DNA from: Avichristensenella sp031550455
Lineage (GTDB): Bacteria; Bacillota; Clostridia; Christensenellales; Aristaeellaceae
DNA length: 10,616 nucleotides
Direction of reading: 5' to 3'
NCBI GenBank assembly: GCA_031550455.1
Contig: JAVBOQ010000192.1
Location: 1 to 10,616, forward strand
A program made the translations under genes and the position numbers. The notes beneath the pieces are model-generated. The model was not told where the DNA came from. It did not search any database and saw only the letters and a list, made by a program, of their open reading frames with translations. Of the stretch, positions 1 through 5,947 are shown one piece after another (position 1 is the stretch's first letter; each line of letters opens with the position of its first letter).

Positions 1-55
1 TCGTCGTCTTGCCCACGCCGCCCTTTTGATTTGCCACCGCGAGGATCTTGCCCAT
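1..55 (-). CDS. parA: ParA/Soj-family partitioning ATPase, N-terminal fragment cut by window edge
   Basis: The minus strand reads MGKILAVANQKGGVGKTT and then leaves the window. This is the typical start of ParA/Soj ATPases, with the deviant Walker A motif KGGVGKTT that binds ATP in chromosome or plasmid partitioning (MinD-type proteins share the fold). Two tandem ATG codons occur, at 58-56 and 55-53. The AAAGGAG ribosome site at 64-70 lies 4 bases from the first and 7 from the second, so the second is preferred, although translation could begin one codon earlier. A good promoter lies just upstream. The QKGGVGKTT wording resembles the chromosomal Soj/ParA group more than MinD. A ParB/Spo0J partner would be expected beyond the left edge but cannot be seen. 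Family assignment is firm; the exact subgroup is not. Confidence 0.88.
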   Translation of the reverse strand, partial: MGKILAVANQKGGVGKTT

Positions 56-89
56 CATCAGTCTCCTTTGATATAGAAGAAACGCAGTC

Positions 90-118
90 ATTATACAGGA
101 ACGAAGGAGCGGGGGCAA
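90..118 (-). promoter_or_regulatory. Sigma-A promoter of parA
   Basis: On the minus strand a perfect TATAAT (95-90) follows a TTGCCC -35 box (118-113, 4 of 6 consensus bases) with an ideal 17-base spacer. Transcription would start near 83, giving a leader of about 25 bases that contains only the AAAGGAG ribosome site. The rest of the 58-262 gap shows no other gene or convincing signal. Confidence 0.7.
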
Positions 119-262
119 GTGTTGACACGAGAAGAAAAGACTGGGCCGGAAACGCACGCCGAAAGAAACGGAACAACGGCGGGCGCACCCGGGCATCATT
201 TGCTCTGTCCCTCGCCGCAAGATACTGTTTTCCGATAGTTTTTCCATATTGAAAGGGACATA

Positions 263-301
263 AAAGAACCCGCCCGGGCAGTGCACAGGGCGGGATTCTT
301 T
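263..301 (-). terminator. Intrinsic terminator after the small secreted-protein gene
   Basis: Arms 265-275 and 288-299 pair as CCCGCCC/GGGCGGG plus an outer AGAA/TTCT, with one bulged base and a 12-base loop. On the minus strand the stem runs straight into TTCTTTTA, giving the U-rich tail. It begins 23 bases after the stop codon of the 158-residue gene. The outer A/T pairs make it roughly symmetric, so it may also block plus-strand transcription. Confidence 0.72.
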
Positions 302-323
302 CAGCACATAAGGTCGTTCGGGG

Positions 324-800
324 TCACGGATAGATTTGCACGAAAGCACTTTCCACATATATTTGAGCAAGGTAATCGGTAAGGGTTGGCCACCAACTAC
401 TATCATACTGTAAGAATCCCGTCGACGAATAGAAATAAATGCCGCGAAGCGTGAAGAAGAGCCACGGTCCTCCCAAACTGCCAAGTACGGCAGTTTCAAC
501 CGTTGGATTCCCGTTTTTGTCAAACCAGCCGTTGATGTCATGCACCACCGGGTTGCCGTAAAGCAAGAGAACATCTTCTAGTCTCTTCAGGTACACCGTC
601 GGCAATTTGACCGGCTCCTTCTGAATCAGCCGCGGCGCGGGATGATCCTTCGCCGGGTTTCCCAGCGACGGGTGCGCGTCCGTGTGCTGCCTTAAGTCCT
701 TCCCGCCGACCCACGGCGTGTCCGTCCAGTCGGCCAGCGCGCTCCCGGCGAGCGACAGCAGCAACACGGCGGCCAGAATCGCCGAAACAAGCTTCTTCAT
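324..800 (-). CDS. Small secreted protein of unknown function (158 aa)
   Basis: I do not recognise this family. The N-terminus is a clear Sec signal peptide: MKK, then a hydrophobic core (about residues 4-18), then GSALA before Asp24, giving a mature protein of about 135 residues with no cysteine. The mature N-terminal part is polar and rich in Pro, His and Asp. The C-terminal part is rich in Trp, Tyr and Phe, contains a Gly-Asn-rich turn (DKNGNP), and ends in IYP, suggesting a small beta-rich extracellular domain. A GGGAG ribosome site lies 11 bases before the ATG. A TTGACA promoter lies upstream and an intrinsic terminator downstream, so it appears to be a single-gene unit despite following the CotH/DUF4956/VTC operon on the same strand. 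Composition changes within the gene: codons up to about position 600 are near 68% GC, while the rest (324-600) is near 48%. That could mean recombination or a young gene. That it is a real gene is well supported; its function is unknown. Confidence 0.75.
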   Translation of the reverse strand: MKKLVSAILAAVLLLSLAGSALADWTDTPWVGGKDLRQHTDAHPSLGNPAKDHPAPRLIQKEPVKLPTVYLKRLEDVLLLYGNPVVHDINGWFDKNGNPTVETAVLGSLGGPWLFFTLRGIYFYSSTGFLQYDSSWWPTLTDYLAQIYVESAFVQIYP

Positions 801-831
801 ATTGTGTCCACTCCCTTAACCGTTTGTGAAC

Positions 832-861
832 AGTGTACATCAAAAGCTTCTTTCCTGTCAA
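832..861 (-). promoter_or_regulatory. Promoter of the small secreted-protein gene, with overlapping dyad
   Basis: The minus strand carries a perfect TTGACA (861-856), an 18-base spacer and TACACT (837-832, 4 of 6 to TATAAT), with a TG directly before the -10. The predicted start near 825 leaves a leader of about 25 bases. A near-perfect dyad, TGAACA-g-TGTACA (plus strand, 827-839, one arm mismatch), covers the -10 box, which is a plausible repressor position. No regulator is visible in the window. Confidence 0.6.
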
Positions 862-869
862 TAATCCCC

Positions 870-903
870 AAAAAGAACGGGGCCAAGGGGCTCCGTCCCT
901 TGG
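870..903 (-). terminator. Possible terminator of the CotH-DUF4956-VTC operon, built on repeat copy R1
   Basis: Within repeat copy R1, the arms CCAAGGG (883-889) and CCCTTGG (897-903) pair perfectly across a 7-base loop. On the minus strand the hairpin is followed after five bases by TTCTTTTT (877-870). The gap is longer than in a classic terminator, so efficiency is uncertain. It lies about 170 bases past the VTC stop codon and just before the next promoter on the same strand, where a terminator would be expected. Confidence 0.45.
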
Positions 904-940
904 ATCCCCGCCAAAGGGACGGTGTCCCTTTGGAAACCCC
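880..940 (-). repeat. Dispersed palindromic repeat, copy R1 (two hairpins)
   Basis: Read on the minus strand, this copy has GGGGTTT, hairpin 1 (CCAAAGGGA / TCCCTTTGG, 9 bp, loop 5), the linker CGGGGAT, then hairpin 2 (CCAAGGG / CCCTTGG, 7 bp, loop 7 containing ACGGAG). Order, linker and flank match copy R4 at 9339-9399, while several arm bases differ in matching pairs. It lies between the VTC stop and the next gene's promoter. Translation through it yields short, low-value reading frames that I left out. Confidence 0.8.
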
Positions 941-1007
941 ACTTTGGGGGTCATGCGCAGATAATCCCCCTCGCCCAAGTCCGTCACCCAAAAGAGGCTT
1001 TTCTTTG

Positions 1008-1037
1008 CTTCTTTCTTTTCCCCCGAAAAGAAAGAAG
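1008..1037. repeat. Perfect 13-bp inverted repeat with CCCC loop
   Basis: CTTCTTTCTTTTC (1008-1020) and GAAAAGAAAGAAG (1025-1037) are perfect reverse complements around CCCC. The stem is one-sided pyrimidine/purine, which is unusual. It lies about 33 bases past the VTC stop codon. On the minus strand no T-tract follows directly, so it is not a classic intrinsic terminator; it could block 3' exonucleases or act as a pause or termination element for the operon transcript. Confidence 0.7.
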
Positions 1038-1069
1038 GCGTCCCCCTCTCGTCCCCTTCGCCCCGCCCC

Positions 1070-1783
1070 CTAAAACTCCAACTCCTCGAACCGCCTGCAC
1101 AGCACATACTTCGACACCGCCATGCGTTTCGCGACCGCGCCGGAGAGCAGCGCGCGGATATGATCCGGCAGTACGCGGTTGAACTTAACCTCGAGTACAA
1201 TCAGCTCATGGTCGAGCACGGGCGCGGTGGGCACATAGCGGTTGAACAGGTCGAGGTTATAGATGCCGCTGCGCAGCTTTTTGTCAAACGTGATCCGCAC
1301 TTCCTCGGCGGGGTGCGTGTACGCCTCGCGGACATAGTCGACGATGACGACCGGCCGGAGCAGCCGCGTTTTCATTTCGCGGAAAACGTCGCGCAGGAGC
1401 GGCTCGCCGGTTGTTTCCAGGCCGGTCGCGTCGCCACCGATGATCTGGTCGGCCAGCCCGCGCGGGATCGTCAGGCTCTGCTTGGCGATCAGGTCGCCCA
1501 CCTTCGACTTGCGCTCCAGCTTGATCGTCTCGTCGGAAAAATTGTAGATGCGGATACGGTATTTGACACGGTCGCCGACGCCCGCGACTTTTTCGACGAG
1601 GAAATCGTCGAACACCGTGTCAAAATACAGCGAGCGCACCGCGTACTCGTTTTTGTCGTCGCCCGCCGGGTCGCGGTGCATACAGAGGTCAAGCGTACGG
1701 CTCAGGTGCAGATACTCGCCGTAGTTGATCATCAGCTTGAGCTCGTGCCGCATCATCGGGCGGACAGGGATCAGGGCAGGCAT
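1070..1783 (-). CDS. VTC-domain polyphosphate polymerase (237 aa)
   Basis: This is a cytoplasmic VTC/CYTH-superfamily protein, the fold of the yeast Vtc4 catalytic domain, which builds inorganic polyphosphate from ATP. Family landmarks occur in order: RHELKLMIN near the start (residues 12-20), SLYFD (51-55), KYRIRIY (74-80) with the paired basic residues of the tunnel, LERKSK (89-94), Lys101, DYVREAY (149-155), VRITFD (162-167), LEVK (197-200) with the metal-binding Glu position, and the late VSKYVL (223-228). All the charged positions expected for activity seem present, so it looks catalytically intact. It has no membrane segment. I chose the ATG at 1783 because it overlaps the DUF4956 stop as TGATG, indicating coupled translation; an upstream in-frame ATG at 1807 would only add eight residues inside the DUF4956 gene. 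It ends the three-gene operon. Bacterial VTC proteins commonly sit beside DUF4956 and CotH genes. Family call is strong; the in vivo product is inferred. Confidence 0.9.
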   Translation of the reverse strand: MPALIPVRPMMRHELKLMINYGEYLHLSRTLDLCMHRDPAGDDKNEYAVRSLYFDTVFDDFLVEKVAGVGDRVKYRIRIYNFSDETIKLERKSKVGDLIAKQSLTIPRGLADQIIGGDATGLETTGEPLLRDVFREMKTRLLRPVVIVDYVREAYTHPAEEVRITFDKKLRSGIYNLDLFNRYVPTAPVLDHELIVLEVKFNRVLPDHIRALLSGAVAKRMAVSKYVLCRRFEELEF

Positions 1784-2487
1784 CAGGCCCCGGCCTCGCT
1801 CTGGCACGCGACCAGCGTCGCGTCAAACACGCCTTCGATGTCCAGCATCTGGCTGATGATATCCTGCCGCTCGTTGAGCCGCATTTCAATGGTCATCTCC
1901 GCGCCGTTTTGCGTCACGGTTTTGGAGCGCAGCCGCCGGTACTTCACGCGCGACAGCACGCCCTGAATTGCCTGCGACGCGGCCTCTTCGTAGTGCAGCA
2001 CCAGCAGATAGCTCGTCGCGCTCGGCAGCTTGACGAACGTCATCAGCAGGATGATCACCGAGATGCCCAGCACCACGACCAGCCCGATCAGGTACAGCTC
2101 CGCGCCGAGCAGGATGCCCATCGTCAGCGCCCAGAACATGTAGGCGGTGTCCATCGGGTCCTTGACCGCCGTGCGGAACCGGACGATCGACAGCGCGCCG
2201 ACCATGCCCATCGACAGCGCGATGTTGGACTTGATGCACATGACGACCGGCGTCGTGATCAGCGTCAGCATCACCAGCGTGACGGAGAACGACGGCGAGT
2301 ACAGGACACCCCGGAACGCGCGCCGGTACACCAGCGCGATGATGCCGCCCGCGGCGAAGCCCATCAGCAGCGCGACGACCATCTTCAGCGGCGTCAGCGA
2401 CGCGAATTGCGACGCGAACGCGTCCAAAACGCTGTTTTTGACCAGATCGGAAACGGAAAGCGGGTTCGGCGTGGCGGTCGGGTTCAT
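1783..2487 (-). CDS. DUF4956 integral membrane protein (234 aa)
   Basis: This is a DUF4956 family membrane protein with no established biochemical function. Hydrophobic segments lie at about residues 34-54, 66-84, 88-101, 114-128 and 131-151. The family signature spans 94-127: GMVGALSIVRFRTAVKDP followed by MDTAYMFWALTMGILLG, with Arg103, Arg105 and Asp110-Pro111 in or beside the membrane. The C-terminal part (about 155-234) is soluble and has an alternating EMTIEMRL strand followed by a helix and GVFDATLV, suggesting a small ferredoxin/ACT-like domain; this is inference. AAAGGAGG lies 8 bases before the ATG, and the stop overlaps the VTC start. Placed between a secreted kinase-like protein and a polyphosphate polymerase, it is the obvious candidate for a membrane anchor or conduit, but the sequence alone does not show transport. 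Family identity is confident. Confidence 0.9.
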   Translation of the reverse strand: MNPTATPNPLSVSDLVKNSVLDAFASQFASLTPLKMVVALLMGFAAGGIIALVYRRAFRGVLYSPSFSVTLVMLTLITTPVVMCIKSNIALSMGMVGALSIVRFRTAVKDPMDTAYMFWALTMGILLGAELYLIGLVVVLGISVIILLMTFVKLPSATSYLLVLHYEEAASQAIQGVLSRVKYRRLRSKTVTQNGAEMTIEMRLNERQDIISQMLDIEGVFDATLVACQSEAGA

Positions 2488-2513
2488 CAGGAGAGCCTCC
2501 TTTAATTATCTTG

Positions 2514-2530
2514 GCGCGCGGAAAGCGCGC
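2514..2530 (-). other. Intercistronic GC hairpin between the CotH and DUF4956 genes
   Basis: GCGCGC (2514-2519) pairs with GCGCGC (2525-2530) around a 5-base loop. It begins two bases past the CotH stop codon and ends before the DUF4956 ribosome site. No T-tract follows on the minus strand, so it should not stop transcription; it may protect the long upstream message or tune relative expression. The role is inferred. Confidence 0.5.
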
Positions 2531-2531
2531 G

Positions 2532-5500
2532 TTAGAACTTGTCCTCTTTGATCTCCGCCGGGCAAGGCCCGAAATACTCGATCATCTGCGTGTCGGTCAG
2601 CTTGAACCAGTCGCGGGTTTCGGTCCAGGCGAAGTACGGTCGCCCGCAGACGGTGTTTTTAAGCCGGTTGATCCGGATTTTCCAAAAATTGTACATCGAG
2701 TTGCCGTCTTTTCTCAAAAACGCTTCCATGTTCTGCGTCTCACGGTACAGCCCCGCCCATCGGTCGCAGTGCAGCCCCATTTCCGGGTCAATTTCCGCCA
2801 CCATCTGGTCAATCAGCGCCAGTACCCGCTCCGTGTCCGAAAGAGTCTGGAACAGCTCGCCATAGCGCCGGAGGAACCTGTCGCGCATCTCGGGCACTTC
2901 GAGCAGCTTTCGAATCAGCGTATTGTCGAAATTCTGGTCGCCCGCGCCTTTGGGATCCAGCCAGACAAGGCAGCCGTTGTTGTTGCGCTGGAACAGCCCG
3001 TAGTCCAAATCGTACAGCACCCATTTCCACTTGGATATCTCCCCTGTCGTGCGCTGCCTGTAAAATTTCTGGTTGCCCGCGTCCGTATTGGCAAAGTACA
3101 TCTCAAAAATATGCCAGTCGAAGAAGATGCCGATGTCCACCCAGTCGGTCACGGTCTTCAGCGCTTCGGGGTCATTCAGGTCGTGCGATTTTACATAGCT
3201 GATCAACTGCTTGTAATTCGTGTTGGTGCCGGCAAGGGCCGCGCCGCTGCCGCTGTTGCTGGCGCGCAGGAAATCGATTTTTTCCGGATCGGTCCATCCC
3301 TCGCGCTGGGCGATCGTATGCTTGTTAAACCGCTCCCGGAGATCATAGATGCCCCAGTACTCGCCGTTGAGGTAGACCGTGCACGGCGCATAGGCCATCG
3401 ACCACACGTCGGTGTCCGTCCAGTCGACGATCCTGGCCATCAAAGAATCCGCGATGCGGTCCCATCCGCCCCTGTTGCCGCCGTTGCGCAGAATGATGGA
3501 TTGGTACTCGGTGTTATCCCGGTCGGCAAAGAACGGGTACTTCAGCGTCGGCTCCCCGTACCTCGGCCGCGCGGTGATGCGGAAGCTCTTTTGCGGCATG
3601 TCGAGGCTGTACTCGCCGTTGAGCTGCACGTCGATCGTCTGGTTCAGCTTCTGCGTGCCGTCCGCCTCGAACAGTTCAAAGTTGCCGACGCGCGCGCGCA
3701 TCAGCCTGTCCGTTTTCATCAGCTTATACGTCGTGTCCTTGTAGGGCATTTTCGTGACCGAAAAATCCTGCTTGTCCCCGTCCGCGTAGATCCCCGTGTC
3801 CGAATGCCACAGATCCACCGGGTCGACCGTCAGGCAGATCACCGGCAGCGTGCTGTAGGTGTTGACCAGATACGTCTCCGTGGCGATCAGCGACGGCTTG
3901 TATCCGTCGACAAACCCGCGCGCGCGGAACGTCGTCTTTTTCGTCAGCGTCAGCGGCCCTTCGTACACCTCACCGATGTCCTCGGTCGGTATGGAGCCGT
4001 CCAGCGTGTAGCGGACGGTCACGCCCGCCGGCGCGACGACAGAGACGACCGCCTGCCGCTTGTACATGCCGCCCTTTAAGTCAATCTGCGGCGTCGGCGC
4101 GTAACCGATGAACCCCTCGCTCGTGTTGGCCGCGCCGGCCGTCGCCGTGTCATAATAAAAAAGACCTCCACGGTCGAAATCGCGCCCATACGAGTTGTTG
4201 GTTTCGAGCCGCGGCACCACCAGCTTGTCGACGATGCGGCCTCCCGGCTCCGCAAGCACCACCGTTTCGCCCAGCGCGCTGAGCCGGAAATTGGTGTGCA
4301 GCGCGCTCGAACCGGTCGGCGACGCGGAAAGCCCGCTGGCAAATACCAGCACGTACCCGCCCGGCGGCAGTTTCACCTGCGGAAACCGCCACTGGCGCGG
4401 GTTGTTGACGCTGTCGGACAGGCCCCAGCCGGTCAGGTCGACGGCCTCGTCGCCGCGGTTGACGATCTCAATCCAGTCGTACGAAGTGTTGCCGTACGCC
4501 GTCTCAATGCCGGTCGACGACGTGACCACCTCCGAGATGAACACGCCGGTCGTGTTCTGCGCGCGCATCCGCGCGTCCATCTCGATTTCGCCCTTGTGGT
4601 CGTTCGCCATGCCGGGCGTCGGCTGTTTGTATTCCTGCCATGTGTGCTCCAGCCCGGGCACGCGGCCCCAGGAAACGTCCTTGTCCAGCAGCTCGTAGGT
4701 CACCCTGTCGACCGGCTGCCCGAGCCTGTCGGACAGGATCACCGTCTCGCCTTCGGCGCGCAGGCTGAAATTCGTGTGCGGCCGCGCGTCCTCGCCGCCC
4801 GGCCTGTTCTTGCCGGAGGCGAACACGACGAAGTACTCGCCCGGCTGAATCGTATATTTCGGGAAGATCCATTTGACGGGCCTTGAAACATCGTCGCTGA
4901 GCGCGTAATTCGACAGGTCGATCGGCAGCGGCCCGCCGTTGTAAATCTCGATCCAGTCCGGGTACTCGCCGTCCTCGTCCTTGAGTGTCGTCACGTTGGA
5001 CGCGACCAGTTCGTTTAATACCAGCCCGCTCGACGACACCAGCGCGCGCGACCGGAATTCGTTGTAGCCGTCCTCATCGTTCGGGAAACCCGGCGTGAAC
5101 TGCTCGGTCTGTACCCAGTTGTTGCCGACGCGCGCGTACACGGTGTCCGAAGGCAGCGGCGGCACGGTAAGCGACTCGATCACCTGCGAATTGCGGTCGA
5201 ACAGGTACAGCGTCTCGCCCAGCGCGGAGATTTTGAACCGGGCGTGCAGCGCGCGGCCCGCGTCCGCGGCGTTCGTATCGTCGCAAAACACAACGACATA
5301 ACTCTTCGGCGCGATTTCCATCGCCGGGAACAGGAACAGGATCCGATCCTCGCGGTCGGACAGGCCGACGCCCTCCAGGCTCAACGGTTCGTCGCCGGTG
5401 TTCTCTATTTCCACCCAGTCCGGGTACTCTCCCTTGTCGTCCGGGTACGCGCTGCCGTTGGACGCCATCACTTCGCTGAAGCGAAGCGTCAGCGCGACGC

Positions 5501-5714
5501 CCGCGCCTTCGCCGCCGGCCGCCGCGCCGCCCGGCGCGAGCACGGTCGCGACATTCTGCACGGGTTGCTTCGGCATCACGATGACGAGCGCCGCCAGCGC
5601 CACGGCCAGGATGACCAGCAGCGCCGTGTTGCGGATCGGCGTGCCGCGCCTTGCCGGTTTGCCCGGTTTTACAGGCGGACGTCTGCGCGCGCGCTCAGGG
5701 GCCGGATTGGACAC
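2532..5714 (-). CDS. Membrane-anchored CotH kinase-family protein with three lamin-tail domains (1060 aa)
   Basis: A type II membrane protein: a very basic cytoplasmic tail (1-28), one membrane helix (about 29-47), a Gly/Ala linker (55-75), then a long extracellular part. Three lamin-tail domains follow (about 77-215, 230-372, 388-532), each with a PDW(V/I)EI or YDWIEI core, a L-SD turn and a (A/S)LGET or AEGET strand. Next comes a chitobiase C-terminal/Fn3-associated domain (about 542-618; VRYTLDGSIPT). The CotH domain (about 620-1040) shows QKSFRI (708-713), ILRNGG (741-746), YLNGEYWGIYDLRER (781-795), YFANTDAGNQKFYR (873-886) and WVLYDLDYGL (898-907), including the likely metal-binding Asp residues. 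CotH proteins are atypical kinases that phosphorylate spore-coat proteins. I chose the GTG at 5714, not the ATG at 5747, because GAGGAG lies 7 bases before the GTG and the ATG overlaps the promoter -10 box. First gene of an operon with DUF4956 and VTC. Here the kinase domain would face outside the cell; its substrate and phosphate donor are unknown. Confidence 0.92.
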   Translation of the reverse strand: MSNPAPERARRRPPVKPGKPARRGTPIRNTALLVILAVALAALVIVMPKQPVQNVATVLAPGGAAAGGEGAGVALTLRFSEVMASNGSAYPDDKGEYPDWVEIENTGDEPLSLEGVGLSDREDRILFLFPAMEIAPKSYVVVFCDDTNAADAGRALHARFKISALGETLYLFDRNSQVIESLTVPPLPSDTVYARVGNNWVQTEQFTPGFPNDEDGYNEFRSRALVSSSGLVLNELVASNVTTLKDEDGEYPDWIEIYNGGPLPIDLSNYALSDDVSRPVKWIFPKYTIQPGEYFVVFASGKNRPGGEDARPHTNFSLRAEGETVILSDRLGQPVDRVTYELLDKDVSWGRVPGLEHTWQEYKQPTPGMANDHKGEIEMDARMRAQNTTGVFISEVVTSSTGIETAYGNTSYDWIEIVNRGDEAVDLTGWGLSDSVNNPRQWRFPQVKLPPGGYVLVFASGLSASPTGSSALHTNFRLSALGETVVLAEPGGRIVDKLVVPRLETNNSYGRDFDRGGLFYYDTATAGAANTSEGFIGYAPTPQIDLKGGMYKRQAVVSVVAPAGVTVRYTLDGSIPTEDIGEVYEGPLTLTKKTTFRARGFVDGYKPSLIATETYLVNTYSTLPVICLTVDPVDLWHSDTGIYADGDKQDFSVTKMPYKDTTYKLMKTDRLMRARVGNFELFEADGTQKLNQTIDVQLNGEYSLDMPQKSFRITARPRYGEPTLKYPFFADRDNTEYQSIILRNGGNRGGWDRIADSLMARIVDWTDTDVWSMAYAPCTVYLNGEYWGIYDLRERFNKHTIAQREGWTDPEKIDFLRASNSGSGAALAGTNTNYKQLISYVKSHDLNDPEALKTVTDWVDIGIFFDWHIFEMYFANTDAGNQKFYRQRTTGEISKWKWVLYDLDYGLFQRNNNGCLVWLDPKGAGDQNFDNTLIRKLLEVPEMRDRFLRRYGELFQTLSDTERVLALIDQMVAEIDPEMGLHCDRWAGLYRETQNMEAFLRKDGNSMYNFWKIRINRLKNTVCGRPYFAWTETRDWFKLTDTQMIEYFGPCPAEIKEDKF

Positions 5715-5745
5715 ATCGTTTCTCCTCTCGATATGGCTGAATCTC

Positions 5746-5754
5746 ATTATAGCA
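5746..5754 (-). promoter_or_regulatory. Extended -10 promoter of the CotH-DUF4956-VTC operon
   Basis: The minus strand reads TGCTATAAT (5754-5746), a perfect extended -10. At 17 bases upstream the -35 region (TGTTTC) is poor, which is typical for extended -10 promoters. The start is predicted near 5739, about 25 bases before the GTG. The ten bases TGCTATAATG recur exactly in the ABC-operon promoter at 6931-6940. Confidence 0.7.
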
Positions 5755-5799
5755 TACAGAAATGAAACGAAACAGACCCCGTGCGCCTTCCCGCCGACA

Positions 5800-5814
5800 A
5801 AATGATTTTCATTT
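5800..5814. promoter_or_regulatory. AT-rich dyad in the divergent intergenic region (possible operator)
   Basis: AAATGA-TTT-TCATTT is a perfect 6-bp inverted repeat in an AT-rich island of otherwise GC-rich DNA. It lies about 60 bases upstream of the CotH operon start and upstream of the patatin-like gene. Aligned by eye to the 19-base E. coli Fur box it matches at 13 positions. No Fur-family gene is in the window, and AT-rich dyads of this size arise by chance, so the assignment is weak. Confidence 0.22.
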
Positions 5815-5840
5815 CCTGTTTTTTTGCGGGCGCATTCGCG

Positions 5841-5869
5841 TCAACAATAAACCGCCTCGCGCATACGAT
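5841..5869 (+). promoter_or_regulatory. Weak candidate promoter for the patatin-like gene
   Basis: TCAACA (5841-5846), a 17-base spacer and TACGAT (5864-5869) match the sigma-A boxes at 4 of 6 positions each. It is the best plus-strand candidate found before 5948, and would give a leader of about 70 bases containing repeat copy R2. The match is weak. Confidence 0.2.
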
Positions 5870-5885
5870 GGTGCGGGCGGCGGCA

Positions 5886-5920
5886 GGCAGGGCCCGGGAC
5901 GAAGTCCCGGCGGTCTTCCC
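5886..5920 (+). repeat. Dispersed palindromic repeat, partial copy R2 (hairpin 2 only)
   Basis: GGCAGGGC leads into CCGGGAC (5894-5900), loop GAA, and GTCCCGG (5904-5910), a perfect 7-bp hairpin. Copy R4 has CTGGGAC/GTCCCAG at the same place, so T-A has become C-G on both arms. The first hairpin of the family is missing. This copy lies in the probable leader of the patatin-like gene, 37 bases before its ATG and clear of the ribosome site. Confidence 0.7.
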
Positions 5921-5947
5921 GCACAACATTTCTGAAGGAGGGGTCGC

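Noticed and set aside
31..252. 73-residue plus-strand reading frame
   Set aside because: It overlaps the parA start and promoter, has no ribosome site and gives a low-complexity basic product with no family resemblance.
797..1200. Several overlapping reading frames in the gap between the VTC gene and the small secreted-protein gene
   Set aside because: They translate repeat R1 and the purine/pyrimidine hairpin, have no convincing ribosome sites and overlap the promoter of the next gene.
2511..4079. 522-residue plus-strand frame opposite the CotH gene
   Set aside because: Antisense shadow of a GC-rich gene, with Arg/Val/His-rich composition and no recognisable domain; the minus-strand frame has clear domains.
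5715..5747. ATG start at 5747 for the CotH-family gene
   Set aside because: The ATG overlaps the TATAAT box of the operon promoter and so would not be transcribed; the GTG at 5714 has a well-placed GAGGAG site.
5747..5929. 60-residue minus-strand frame upstream of the CotH gene
   Set aside because: No ribosome site, runs through repeat R2 and the operon promoter, and shows no recognisable family.
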